A stretch of DNA of 64,000 bases from the NCBI GenBank assembly GCA_963781955.1, contig CAWAHU010000002.1, positions 930,001 through 994,000 on the forward strand, written 5' to 3'. Positions 18,455-27,607 of this stretch are shown in pieces. Each line of letters starts with the position of its first letter. Position 1 is the stretch's first letter. The notes under the pieces were generated by a model. That model was not told where the DNA came from and did no database searches. It saw only the letters and a program-made list of their open reading frames with translations. Source of the DNA: Bog-473 sp963781955 (GTDB taxonomy: Bacteria; Actinomycetota; Acidimicrobiia; Acidimicrobiales; RAAP-2). The position numbers were made by a program, and so were the translations under genes.

Positions 18455-19120
18455 ATGTCCATTCGTCACGTAGCGAGGCGAGTCGTCGCTTCTGCCGCCG
18501 TCACCGCGACGGCAGGGATCGCCGTCCTCGCGTTCACCGCCCCAGCCGGCGCAACCGGGCCCGGCAGCGGCTCGATCGTCCCGGGTTCCGCTGTCGCCGT
18601 AGCGCCCTTCACCCCTGGCGTGCCGTTCGACAGCGGTCAGAACATCAACGTCGACATTCCGGCCAACTCGGCCTTCGCCGGCTCCTTCAGCAACATCAAC
18701 ATCGTCGAGTGCGCGGCCCCCAACGGCGTGATCCCCGCACTGCCCTCGTCTTGCGACGGGAACACCATCCAGGGCAGTTCGATCCTGCCCAACGCCGACG
18801 GCTCCTTCAGCTACCAGGGCTACCAGGCGTTCGCACTGCCGGACTCGCCCACGCTGGGCGAGAGCCCGGGGGGTGTGACCTGTGGGAGCACCTCGGCCAC
18901 CGAGTGCATTCTCTACATCGGGAACAACCAGGGGGACTTCACAGCTCCCCACCTGTGGTCGCAGCCGTTCTTCGTCAAGGCGAACGGCAATGACCTCGGG
19001 GCCAACCCCGGTGACGGTACACCTGAGGTGCCGTTTGCCGTCATCCTCCCGCTGGCAGCCATGGGCCTGCTCGGTGGCGTCGTTCTGATCCGTCGCCGTC
19101 GCGCCGCCCATACAGCGTGA
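18455..19120 (+). CDS. Exported four-cysteine module protein with PEVP-type C-terminal tail
   Basis: A 221-residue exported protein. A signal peptide (residues 1-33, ending TAPAGA) is followed by a module of about 150 residues. The module contains NINIVECAAPNG, SSCDGNTIQG, LPNADGSFSYQGY and TECILYIGNNQGDFTAP. The four-Cys pattern with DGS between, and C-x(n)-C-ILYIG, resembles the neocarzinostatin-type Ig fold; this is a fold-level guess. The tail is TPEVPFAVILPLAAMGLLGG, then a helix end and RRRR, resembling PEP-CTERM. Near-identical modules occur at 21382, 24170 and 24688, but with LASTG or no anchor. ATG 18455 has a good AAGGAG site. It is the first gene of the surface locus. Confidence 0.75.
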   Translation: MSIRHVARRVVASAAVTATAGIAVLAFTAPAGATGPGSGSIVPGSAVAVAPFTPGVPFDSGQNINVDIPANSAFAGSFSNINIVECAAPNGVIPALPSSCDGNTIQGSSILPNADGSFSYQGYQAFALPDSPTLGESPGGVTCGSTSATECILYIGNNQGDFTAPHLWSQPFFVKANGNDLGANPGDGTPEVPFAVILPLAAMGLLGGVVLIRRRRAAHTA

Positions 19121-19185
19121 CTCGGCTATCCCGCGACCGCATCTCTCACGAAACTCAACAAGACAAAAAAGGAGTATTCAGAACC

Positions 19186-21201
19186 ATGAGAACGCACAAG
19201 CTGCGCAGCAGCGTGGCGAGAGCAGCAGCTGTCGGTGCTGCCTCGCTCTCCGCAGCGCTGTTGCTGGGGGCGGGGGTGGCTTCGGCCGCTCCCGCGGATC
19301 CCACGGGGGGCGCCACGCCGGTAGCTCCGCACTTCTACAACGGAAACGCGACAGCGATCCGGGAATCCGGCTCTGACACCACGTTCTTCGTGATGCAGAA
19401 GATCAGCGACCTCTTCACCGGGGCAGGTCTGTACGGCTGCACGTTGAACACGAGTGCTGGGCAGACTCTTTACAACTCGTCCGACCCTGCGTCGAGCACA
19501 TCCAACTTGGAGTACTTCTGCCAGTCCGGGCAGAACATCGACACGACCGACATCAACGACAACTGGGATCGCACTGAGGTCGCTCAGGGTACCGACCTGG
19601 TGGGATCCGGCGGTGGCCAAAACCAGCTCTGCGGAGCGGTTTCCTCACCGCTGCCTGTCGATCTTGCTCGTTCGTCGAAGACCGCAGGTTCCGCGTGTTC
19701 GACCATGGTCCAGACCGGGTTCGCCAAGGATGGCGTGGCAGTCGTCACCTACCCGGTGAACCCGACCACATTGGGGACCTCGACCACTGCCCCGTTCTCT
19801 GGGATCAACGGTGGAGTGGTGGGCCCGGTGTCACAGGGCTGGCTTCCTGGTGATCCCAACACGGGTCCCTATACCGGTACGCCATTCACGAACGTCTCCA
19901 ACGTCGACAACGGCGGCGGGGCGGGTAGCACGGCCTACCGGCTGTGGTGCGCGACGAACGCCACGCGGATCACCGACTGGGGTGCGCTGACGAACCTCGG
20001 CCCGAACCTCGAGGTCCAAGGGGTCTCGCTGACCAGCGGTTCGCCCACGGCCACCATCACGGGCACCTTCCCGTCCACGGTCGCGTCGGGCCAGAGCATC
20101 ACCGGACCGGGCATCCCCTCGGGGACGACCATCTCGTCGGTCTCCAGCGGGACGATCACCCTGTCCCAGAATGCGTCGAGCACGGCCGCCGCCACGGTGC
20201 GGATCACCACGAGCAGCGCGCTGCCCGTGGGCCAGGGCATGCCGATCGGCGTTCCGATCCTCCTCATGGGGGTGAACACGGCTTCGGGCACTGAGGCCAC
20301 CTTCTCCAGCTACGCCGAGTCCGGGGTCTCCAGCGGCGGGTGCTCATCGAACATGAACACCAACGCCTTCATCGACCCCAACCCGGTCACGGCCACCGGT
20401 GTCAACGCCTCGGCTCACGTCGCACTCGAGAACAACTCGGCCCAGCTGGCGCAGTTCACCGCGGGGGACTTCCCCTCACCCGACTACGTCGACCAGGCGA
20501 TCGAGTTGTCGACCGAGCTCTACATCATGTCCAACGGTGTCTACAACACCAGCCCATTCTCAGCGGCTGCAGGCATCAACGGGGTCCAGTACTCCGCGGT
20601 CAAGGTCGGCGAGAACGGGAAGACGACGACGACCGGAAACCTGCTGTCAAACCAGTACCCGACCGCACGCACCCTCTTCAACATCTACCGATCGGACACC
20701 GTGCGAGCATCGACCGGTGGTTTCGTCAACTGGATCTGCGACGGGAACACCAACTTCAACAAGAACCAGGACAACTCGACGGGACTGAACTTCGACGCCG
20801 AACTGACGAACGTGATCGGCTCGGTCTACGGGTTCCCCCGCCTGACGGACACCTCGGCGGCCCCGGCTATCGGGACTCCGGCTGACAACCAGGCGGCACC
20901 GAACAACTCCTGTGCGGCAAGCCTGCAGGTGAACACCACGTCCGGGTCGAATCAAATCACGCTGACCGCTGGCGGCAACTTCGCACCGGACATCGTGAAC
21001 GCCGGCGGACTTGCCAACAGCTCGTACAACGGTGGAAGCGTCCTTGTCACCGGTGCCAACTTCCCCTCGGGGACGACGGTGGTCTCCGGTTCTGGGACCA
21101 ACACGCTGACTCTGTCGGCCCCTGCGACCGCTACCGGCAGCGTGGCGGCGGTCTTCGGCGGTGTTCCGGCAGTCACGTCGGTGGCTAACAGCCAGAGTTG
21201 A
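19186..21201 (+). CDS. Secreted PstS-like periplasmic-binding-protein family protein
   Basis: A 671-residue exported protein. ATG 19186 is preferred over earlier in-frame codons because AAGGAG lies ten bases upstream and the product then opens with a signal peptide (MRTHKLRSSVARAAAVGAAS, ending ASA). The mature N-terminus has ATAIRESGSDTTFFVMQKIS, the type II binding-protein opening that contacts an oxyanion in PstS (SGSDTT). Two similar beta inserts occur, around SGQSITGPGIPSGTTISSVS and VLVTGANFPSGTTVVSGSG. No membrane tail or LPxTG-like motif is seen, so it is probably released or held by partners. Ligand unknown; phosphate is only one possibility. Confidence 0.7.
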   Translation: MRTHKLRSSVARAAAVGAASLSAALLLGAGVASAAPADPTGGATPVAPHFYNGNATAIRESGSDTTFFVMQKISDLFTGAGLYGCTLNTSAGQTLYNSSDPASSTSNLEYFCQSGQNIDTTDINDNWDRTEVAQGTDLVGSGGGQNQLCGAVSSPLPVDLARSSKTAGSACSTMVQTGFAKDGVAVVTYPVNPTTLGTSTTAPFSGINGGVVGPVSQGWLPGDPNTGPYTGTPFTNVSNVDNGGGAGSTAYRLWCATNATRITDWGALTNLGPNLEVQGVSLTSGSPTATITGTFPSTVASGQSITGPGIPSGTTISSVSSGTITLSQNASSTAAATVRITTSSALPVGQGMPIGVPILLMGVNTASGTEATFSSYAESGVSSGGCSSNMNTNAFIDPNPVTATGVNASAHVALENNSAQLAQFTAGDFPSPDYVDQAIELSTELYIMSNGVYNTSPFSAAAGINGVQYSAVKVGENGKTTTTGNLLSNQYPTARTLFNIYRSDTVRASTGGFVNWICDGNTNFNKNQDNSTGLNFDAELTNVIGSVYGFPRLTDTSAAPAIGTPADNQAAPNNSCAASLQVNTTSGSNQITLTAGGNFAPDIVNAGGLANSSYNGGSVLVTGANFPSGTTVVSGSGTNTLTLSAPATATGSVAAVFGGVPAVTSVANSQS

Positions 21202-21259
21202 CGTGGCACAGGCCAGGGCGCTGACTCAGTCGGCGGCTTGGCGTACGAAGTGCAGGCCC

Positions 21260-21296
21260 GGCCCGGGGCCCAGCGAGCAATCGCGGGCCCCGGGCC
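21260..21296 (+). terminator. Strong GC hairpin between two surface genes
   Basis: A perfect 12-bp stem, GGCCCGGGGCCC (21260-21271) with its complement at 21285-21296, and a 13-base loop. It sits 59 bases after the stop of the 19186 gene and 86 bases before the next start. It may terminate or attenuate transcription, lowering expression of the downstream transporter genes. There is no U tract. Confidence 0.6.
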
Positions 21297-21381
21297 TTGG
21301 GCGTGCTACGGGCAATCGCAAGAACCGAGTAGGGCAAGAGGGGAGAAGGGAACGAGTGTGGCGGCCCAGGGGTAGGCAAGC

Positions 21382-24180
21382 GTGATGTCCAAGTTCGAAC
21401 ACGAGGCCCCGTGGCGTGGGTGCTGGACGCTCTTGCAGCGTGGTGGCATCGGCCTGCTTGTGGCCGCCCTGGTCATGGTGGGCCTGGTCGTCAGCGCCGG
21501 TGCCACCGTGCCAGCTAGCGGCGACACCATCTCGACAGCCGCCCAACCGGTGCAGCCGTCTACTGCGGGCATCCCGTTCGCGAGCGGACAGAGCATCGAC
21601 GTCGTCATTCCTGCCAACTCGGCCTTCGCCGGCTCGTTCAGCAACATCAACATCATCGAGTGCGCGGCGCCCAACGGTACGATCCCGACGCTGCCCTCCG
21701 CTTGTGACGGCAGCACCGTCCAGGGCAGCACGATCCTGCCCAACGCCGACGGCTCATTCACCTATACGGGCTATCAGCTGTTTGCGCTGCCGGATTCCGT
21801 CACGCTGGGCGAAGCCTCGGGCGGTCCAGCGTGCGGGAAAACCGCGGCGACAGAGTGCATCCTTTACATCGGCAACAACCAGCTTGACTTCACGGCGCCC
21901 CATCTGTGGTCGGCTCCGTTCTTCATTGCGCCGAACGCCACCGACAGCGGGACTCCTGCTGGCGACGGTTCTCCACCGGCTACGGCGACGTTGCCAGACG
22001 CCGCCAAGTCGACCGCGGTGGCTTCGCCGCTGACGGCGACAGCCAACGGCGTCGAACAGTCGACTGTGACCGTGTCCTTGCTCGACGCGACCAGTTTGCC
22101 CGTGGCAGGGAAGACAGTCAGCCTGGCCGTGTCCTGCAGCTCACCGCCATGTACGGCCGAGGTCACGGGACCTTCGCCGGCCCAGGCAGATACCAACGGG
22201 CAAATCAGCTTCACGGTGACCGACACCGTTGCAGAAGCCGTGACACTCACAGCAACCGACACTTCGGACACTCCAACCGTGACGGTCAGCCAGAAACCCG
22301 TCGTAACCTTTCAAGCTCCTGCCGTGAGCGCGGCGCATTCGACAGTAGCTGCCAATCCGACGAGCGTCGGTGCCAGCAGTGCTACCACCATCACGGTGAC
22401 GCTCCGGGACCAGGCTGCCAATCCTCAACCCGTGGCGGGTCATGCGGTGACACTCAGTGGCACCGGCAGCGCGGTCATCACCCCCGCAGCGACTCCCAAT
22501 ACCACGGATGCTCATGGAGTCGCCACGTTCACCGCCACTGACGCCGCGGCCGAAACGGTGACCTTCACGGCGACGGACACGACCGCCAGCACCGTGATTT
22601 CGGGCACCGCGCAAGTGACATTCGGCACGCTGGTCGTGTCGGCGTCGAAGTCGACGGTCACCGTGTCGTCACCCGCCCCCGTCGGCGCGGCGGGCACAGA
22701 AGCAGTGGTCACACTGCTCACCTCAAGCGGGAGCCCGGTTGCCGGCAAGGCGCTCAGCCTCCAGACATCACCGGGGTCTGTGGTGGTCGGCGCGTCCAGC
22801 CCGGCCACAACTGGAGCGGACGGCAAAGCGACGTTCAAGCTGACGGACTCGGTGGCGGAAAGCACCACCCTGACGGCCACGGACACCACTGATGGAATCC
22901 AGCTGACGTCGCAGCCGACCGTGACGTTCGCGACGGGGTCACCCTCGGCGACCGTCTCGACCGTGGTGGCTGCGGCATCAACGTCGCCGGCCGACGGTGA
23001 GACGCAGACATTGATCAATGTGACTGTGAAGGATCAGTTCGGCAATCCTCAGTCGGGGAAGTCCGTCACCTTGCAGGGCGCACCGTCCGGCAATATCCAG
23101 ATGCATCCCATCGCAGTCGGGAGCACGCAACCGGGGGTGACGAACGGCTCGGGCATCGCTCAGTTCGAAGCGAGCGACAGCTTGGCGGAGACGGTCATCA
23201 TCACGGCGACCGACACCACAGACAACCTGGTGTTGAGCAAGACGGTGTCGATCGCGTACCAAGCAGGACCTGCTGACCCCGCCGCACTCGGAACCACGGT
23301 CATTGCGGATCCGACGAATCCTCCGGCAGATGGCTCCACTTCGTCGACGATCACGGTGACCCTGACGGACTACTTCTCCAATCCGGTTGCGGGCAAGACC
23401 ATCGCGCTCAAGGCGTTGAACGGGAGCTCCACGGTAAGCGCGGATTCCGTGACCAATGAGGCCGGACAGGCAACCTTCAGCGTGACCGATTCAAAGCAGG
23501 AGATAGTTGCCTATCAAGCGACCGACGTCACCGACGGCAACGCGGTCATCGAAGCCCAGGCGGTGGTGACGTTCGGCAATCCGCCTGCCCCTCCTCCCGT
23601 CGCTGCGTACTGTTCTGTCGTCGCCAACCCGAGCAGCGTCACCGCCGATGGAACCCACACGGCCACGGTCTCGGTCCTGCTCTATGACGGCAACGGCGAT
23701 CCCGTGAGCGGGAAGACCGTCACGTTGACGGCGGCTGGCGGTGCCTCCAAGGTGACGGCGACGAACGCCACGAGCGACAACAGCGGATTGGCCACGTTCG
23801 CGGTCACCGATGCAACGCCTGAGTCGGTGAAGTACACAGCGCACGACTCATCAGATGGCATCGATCTGACGGCACTGACGGTGACGGTCACGTTCACCGC
23901 TGCCTCGAGCTCGACCACGACCACCACCACCACAACAACAACCATCCCGGCCAGCACAGCTGGCGCGGCGACATCGGCGGTCACTTCGGGTGGTGGATCT
24001 TCCCCGTACATCGGTCCCACTGGGAACTCGGGAGCCACGTACGGAACGACCACGGCTTCCCTGGCCTCTACCGGTGCGCCGACGATGTTGCCATGGCTCG
24101 TCGGGGTCGGTGCCGCGTTCTTGGGGGTCGGGACCGTCGGCCGCCGCCGGATCAATCGAAGGGAATCCAATGAGGTATGA
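21382..24180 (+). CDS. Large surface protein: four-Cys module, tandem Ig-like (Big_1) repeats, LASTG tail
   Basis: A 932-residue exported protein. The N-terminal hydrophobic signal (about residues 20-45) precedes a four-Cys module almost identical to that of the 18455 gene (NINIIECAAPNGTIPTLPSA, TECILYIGNNQLDFTAPHLW). About seven tandem Ig-like repeats of roughly 100 residues follow. Each has the invasin / Big_1 pattern: DGxSxxTITVTLxDxxxNPVAGK, then GxATFxVTD, then ExVTxTATDTTD. A poly-Thr linker and LASTGAP lead to a membrane helix and a GRRRINRR tail. This is the class E sortase signal type (LAxTG). The start is GTG 21382 or ATG 21385. Likely a wall-anchored stalk or adhesin. Confidence 0.8.
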   Translation: MMSKFEHEAPWRGCWTLLQRGGIGLLVAALVMVGLVVSAGATVPASGDTISTAAQPVQPSTAGIPFASGQSIDVVIPANSAFAGSFSNINIIECAAPNGTIPTLPSACDGSTVQGSTILPNADGSFTYTGYQLFALPDSVTLGEASGGPACGKTAATECILYIGNNQLDFTAPHLWSAPFFIAPNATDSGTPAGDGSPPATATLPDAAKSTAVASPLTATANGVEQSTVTVSLLDATSLPVAGKTVSLAVSCSSPPCTAEVTGPSPAQADTNGQISFTVTDTVAEAVTLTATDTSDTPTVTVSQKPVVTFQAPAVSAAHSTVAANPTSVGASSATTITVTLRDQAANPQPVAGHAVTLSGTGSAVITPAATPNTTDAHGVATFTATDAAAETVTFTATDTTASTVISGTAQVTFGTLVVSASKSTVTVSSPAPVGAAGTEAVVTLLTSSGSPVAGKALSLQTSPGSVVVGASSPATTGADGKATFKLTDSVAESTTLTATDTTDGIQLTSQPTVTFATGSPSATVSTVVAAASTSPADGETQTLINVTVKDQFGNPQSGKSVTLQGAPSGNIQMHPIAVGSTQPGVTNGSGIAQFEASDSLAETVIITATDTTDNLVLSKTVSIAYQAGPADPAALGTTVIADPTNPPADGSTSSTITVTLTDYFSNPVAGKTIALKALNGSSTVSADSVTNEAGQATFSVTDSKQEIVAYQATDVTDGNAVIEAQAVVTFGNPPAPPPVAAYCSVVANPSSVTADGTHTATVSVLLYDGNGDPVSGKTVTLTAAGGASKVTATNATSDNSGLATFAVTDATPESVKYTAHDSSDGIDLTALTVTVTFTAASSSTTTTTTTTTTIPASTAGAATSAVTSGGGSSPYIGPTGNSGATYGTTTASLASTGAPTMLPWLVGVGAAFLGVGTVGRRRINRRESNEV

Positions 24181-24691
24181 CAAGGCGGGTCTGCGTTGGC
24201 GACGCGTCGCTCTCTCCCTCTTCGGGAGCACGGCAGCGGCTGTCCTCGCGGTCGGACCGGCAGGAGCTGCGGGAGCGGCCAGCCCGCCTGCTCTGACCAT
24301 CACGTCCGGCCCGTACGTCAACGGACAGAGCATCAACCTCTCGGTGGGACCGAACAAGTTCTTCAAGCCCTACTCGCGCGTCAACGTCATCGAATGCGCC
24401 GATCCCGGTGGAAAGTCGAAGAGCCTGCCGACCAGCGTCTTGGCGTGTGACGGGAACACGATTCAGGGCAACACCATTCTCGTGAAGCCGGACGGAAGCT
24501 TCTCCGAACGCAGCTATCAGGTGTACGCCCTACCCAACGCCTTGCAGCTGGGCGAGGCATCGGACTCACGGCCGATCTGCGACCGGAAGCGTGACTGCGT
24601 GCTTTACATCGGACAGAACCAAGAGAAGTTCACCGCCCCGAAGATCTTCTCCCCGCCGTTCACCGTTTCAAAGGCGAGCAGGCATTCATGA
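24170..24691 (+). CDS. Exported four-Cys module protein without anchor
   Basis: A 173-residue exported protein, mostly one signal peptide (LSLFGSTAAAVLAVGPAGA) and one four-Cys module (VNVIECADPGG, ACDGNTIQGNTILV, KPDGSFSE, DCVLYIGQNQEKFTAPKIF). It ends soon after the module with no linker, LAxTG or hydrophobic tail, so it should be freely secreted or bound by a partner. ATG 24170 overlaps the upstream stop by 11 bases and is preceded by GAAGGGAA. Its own stop overlaps the next start (ATGA). It is closest in sequence to the 24688 protein, suggesting tandem duplication. Confidence 0.75.
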   Translation: MRYDKAGLRWRRVALSLFGSTAAAVLAVGPAGAAGAASPPALTITSGPYVNGQSINLSVGPNKFFKPYSRVNVIECADPGGKSKSLPTSVLACDGNTIQGNTILVKPDGSFSERSYQVYALPNALQLGEASDSRPICDRKRDCVLYIGQNQEKFTAPKIFSPPFTVSKASRHS

Positions 24692-25461
24692 GCAAGGTGG
24701 CGAGTGTTCTGAGCGGCCGATCCGCCGGCTGGATCGTCGTCGCCTTGATCGCGTCCTCGGCTGCTGGGGTCGCGGTCGCATCAGGTGCTGGAGCGAGTCC
24801 CGCCCCTCCACCACTGAACATCTCGCCGCACGGCAGTTACCACGACGCCCAGACGATCACCGTCGGGGTCGGACCGAACGGCTACTTCACCCCGCATGCG
24901 CGCGTCAACGTCATCGAGTGCGCCGACCCGGGCGGGTCAGCTGCGAACCTCCCAAAGGACATCACGACGTGTGACGGCAACACGATTCAGGGGAACAGCA
25001 TCCTGGTCGGCAATGACGGAAGCTTCTCCGTCTCCGCCTATCCCGTATACCTGCTGCCGAGCCCGGGGCTGGGTGAGCAGAGCAACGCCATGCCCATCTG
25101 CAACCAGGCGACCTACTGCGTGCTCTACGTAGGTCAGGACCAGAACGACTTCACGGCCCCCAAGGTCTTCTCCGCCCCCTTTGTGGTAACGCCCAGCTCG
25201 GGCGGCAGCACAACGACGGCGGGGAGCACTGGCTCGAGTGGTTCTGGCACGGTGAGCTCGACCGCGGCACCAGTGACATCGTCAACGACGACCGGAGCGG
25301 GGACCGTAGGCGTCCCGACGACGTCCACGGCCAGTTCGTCGGCCGCTCTGGCCAGCACCGGCTCACCCCCGGGGACCGTGTGGATGGCGACATCGGCGAT
25401 GGCACTGCTCCTCACTGGGGTGGTCGGCCGGCGGCTCGCACTCAAGGGTGTGCGGCGGTGA
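24688..25461 (+). CDS. Exported four-Cys module protein with Ser/Thr linker and LASTG tail
   Basis: A 257-residue exported protein. The signal peptide (IVVALIASSAAGVAVASGAG) is followed by the four-Cys module (VNVIECADPGGSAANLP, TCDGNTIQGNSILV, YCVLYVGQDQNDFTAPKVF). A Gly/Ser/Thr linker of about 60 residues, then LASTGSP, a hydrophobic helix and a basic end (GRRLALKGVRR), form a sortase signal. The start at 24688 overlaps the previous stop (ATGA), and the stop overlaps pstC (GTGA). It is one of the best candidate substrates of the sortase at 33671. Confidence 0.8.
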   Translation: MSKVASVLSGRSAGWIVVALIASSAAGVAVASGAGASPAPPPLNISPHGSYHDAQTITVGVGPNGYFTPHARVNVIECADPGGSAANLPKDITTCDGNTIQGNSILVGNDGSFSVSAYPVYLLPSPGLGEQSNAMPICNQATYCVLYVGQDQNDFTAPKVFSAPFVVTPSSGGSTTTAGSTGSSGSGTVSSTAAPVTSSTTTGAGTVGVPTTSTASSSAALASTGSPPGTVWMATSAMALLLTGVVGRRLALKGVRR

Positions 25462-26450
25462 GCACGCTGGCGCCCGAGTCGAGCGTGTCGAACTCCGTCG
25501 CGTACGACGACATCCCGATCGACTTGATCAAGAAGCCCGTCGGTGCCGACCGGGTGTTCAACGGAGTGCTGGCCGGCAGCAGCGCACTCGTGCTCGTGCT
25601 TCTGGCCGCCGCGGTGGCGTTCCTATGCTCCTACGGTTTCTCAGCTGCCCACCAGGCCGGCATCGGTCTCTTCACGGATCAGACGTGGTCACCTGATGCG
25701 CATCACTTCGGCATGCTGTCGCTGCTGATGGGTTCCATCGCCATCGCCCTCCTCGCCGTCGCGATCGCCACTCCGGTCTCCCTGTGCCTGGCGCTGATGA
25801 TCAACGAATACGCGCCGCGTCCCCTAAAGCCCTGGCTGACCGGCACCATCGACATGCTGGCCACCGTGCCCAGCATCGTGTACGGCTTCTGGGGGCTGCT
25901 GGTGATCTCGAACATCCAGGCGGCCCCGGCCCGGTGGCTGGTGACCCATGCCAGCTTCGTCCCCATCTTCCGGACCGCAAGCCCCGATCAGTACGTGAAG
26001 TCGATCTTCGCCTGCGGGTTGATCTGCACCGTCACGATCATCCCGATCATCACCTCGGTCAGCCGCGAAGTGATGGCACAGACACCCCGCGATGTCTGCG
26101 AAGCAGCGCTGGCGCTCGGTGCCACCCGCTGGGGAATGGTCACCGACGTCATCCTGCCCTTCTCGCGCAACGGCATTCTGGGTGCGGTCCTGCTTGGAAT
26201 CGGGCGGGGCCTCGGGGAGACGATGATCGTGGTGCTCGTCCTCTCGCAGGGCAACCACCTGACGTCCGCACTCATGGGACCCGGTGGCCTGGGATCGATC
26301 GCGGCGCAGATCACAGAGAACTTCGTAGCCTCCTCCTACATCACCAAGAGCGCACTGATCCTGCTGGGACTGGTCCTGTTCATGACCACCTTGGCCATCA
26401 ACATCGTGGCCCGTCTGGTGGTCGAACGATCGAACAAGGGTTCGCTGTGA
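25458..26450 (+). CDS. pstC: PstC-like ABC transporter permease
   Basis: A 330-residue inner-membrane permease of the PstC family, pairing with PstA to form the channel of a phosphate-type importer. About six helices are visible. The EAA-type coupling loop (REVMAQTPRDVCEAALALGA, then TRWGMVTDVILPFSRNGI) contacts the ATPase. The signature GLGETMIVVLVL lies near residue 255. GTG 25458 overlaps the 24688 stop. Length and order (C, A, S, B) are normal for Pst except that exported and small genes are interleaved. No Pho box was recognised upstream. Confidence 0.88.
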   Translation: MSTLAPESSVSNSVAYDDIPIDLIKKPVGADRVFNGVLAGSSALVLVLLAAAVAFLCSYGFSAAHQAGIGLFTDQTWSPDAHHFGMLSLLMGSIAIALLAVAIATPVSLCLALMINEYAPRPLKPWLTGTIDMLATVPSIVYGFWGLLVISNIQAAPARWLVTHASFVPIFRTASPDQYVKSIFACGLICTVTIIPIITSVSREVMAQTPRDVCEAALALGATRWGMVTDVILPFSRNGILGAVLLGIGRGLGETMIVVLVLSQGNHLTSALMGPGGLGSIAAQITENFVASSYITKSALILLGLVLFMTTLAINIVARLVVERSNKGSL

Positions 26451-27607
26451 CCCAGACGCTCGAGCCACCGACGTCCTCGATGCCCGGAGGGGCGGGGACG
26501 CGGATCCCCGACCGGCCGAGACGCCAGCGTTCCCTCCACCGCTCGACGGTCATAGAGATGGCCGGATCGGGCGTGGCCGCCGTGGCCCTGGTGTGGCTCT
26601 GCTTCACCGTCGCGGGCGTCACGGGTCCCCTCGGGTTCGCAGTCTGCGCGATCGCCGCCTTCATGTTCATCTACGGGATCATCTGCTGGCAGCTGCACGG
26701 TGTGCTGGCCATGAAGGACCGGTTGGCCACGCTGTCGATCTGGACGGGTGCCCTCGTGGCGTTCATCCCGCTCGCCGCTGTGATCATCTACGTCTTCATC
26801 AGAGGTGCCGCGGTGGTGTTCGCACACTTCCCACACTTCTTCATCGCCGACATGTCCAACCTGACAGCTACCTCTCCCGTCACTGCCGTCGGCGCGGGGG
26901 CGGCCATCGTGGGCACCGTCGAGCAAGTCGGCCTGGCCACCCTGTTCACCGTTCCCCTGGGCGTTCTCACTGCCACCTATCTGGTCAACAACCGGAACGC
27001 ATTCTCCAAGGTGGTCAGCAACGTCGTGGACGCCATGACCGGGGCACCGGCCATCATCGCCGGACTCTTCATCTACCTCCTCTGGGTGGTGCCGCAGAAG
27101 CAGGCCGGTCAGACCGGATTTGCCGCGGCGCTGTCGCTCTCGGTGATGATGCTGCCGATCGTCACCCGTGCCTCCCAGGAGGTGATCTCCATCGTCCCGG
27201 GTTCGCTCAGGGAGGCGGCGCTCGCGCTGGGATCTCCCCAGTGGCGTGCCGTGGTCCGCGTGCTGCTTCCGGCTGCCCGCGTGGGACTGATCACCGCCAT
27301 GATCCTCGGTATCGCCCGCGTGGCCGGAGAGACCGCCCCCGTGCTCTTCACGGCGGGAGGGAGTGCCCGGTACAACTGGAATCCCTTCAGCGGGAAGCAG
27401 GACGACCTGCCTCTGCGCGTGTACGAGCTGATCTTCCAGCCTGGGGTCAACACGACCCGGGTCGCCTGGGGCGTCGCCTTCGTCCTGGTCCTGGTGGTCC
27501 TGACGCTGTTCGTCCTGGCGCGCCTCATCGGCGCGAAGAAGCCGGGCCCGAGCGGCTTCACAGTCCCGTGGCGCACCCGACGTTCTCCGGAGGAAATCGA
27601 AGAGTGA
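26447..27607 (+). CDS. pstA: PstA-like ABC transporter permease
   Basis: A 386-residue permease, longer than typical PstA (about 280-300) owing to a cytosolic N-terminus of about 40 residues and an extra pair of N-terminal helices. The core carries SAALSLSVMM-type helices and ASQEVISIVPGSLREAALAL, then GSPQWRAVVRVLLPAA (the ATPase-coupling loop), then RVAGETAPVLFTAGG. GTG 26447 overlaps the pstC stop (GTGA). The helical extension at residues 45-115 is unusual and could contact the anchored binding proteins; that is inference. Confidence 0.87.
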   Translation: MTQTLEPPTSSMPGGAGTRIPDRPRRQRSLHRSTVIEMAGSGVAAVALVWLCFTVAGVTGPLGFAVCAIAAFMFIYGIICWQLHGVLAMKDRLATLSIWTGALVAFIPLAAVIIYVFIRGAAVVFAHFPHFFIADMSNLTATSPVTAVGAGAAIVGTVEQVGLATLFTVPLGVLTATYLVNNRNAFSKVVSNVVDAMTGAPAIIAGLFIYLLWVVPQKQAGQTGFAAALSLSVMMLPIVTRASQEVISIVPGSLREAALALGSPQWRAVVRVLLPAARVGLITAMILGIARVAGETAPVLFTAGGSARYNWNPFSGKQDDLPLRVYELIFQPGVNTTRVAWGVAFVLVLVVLTLFVLARLIGAKKPGPSGFTVPWRTRRSPEEIEE

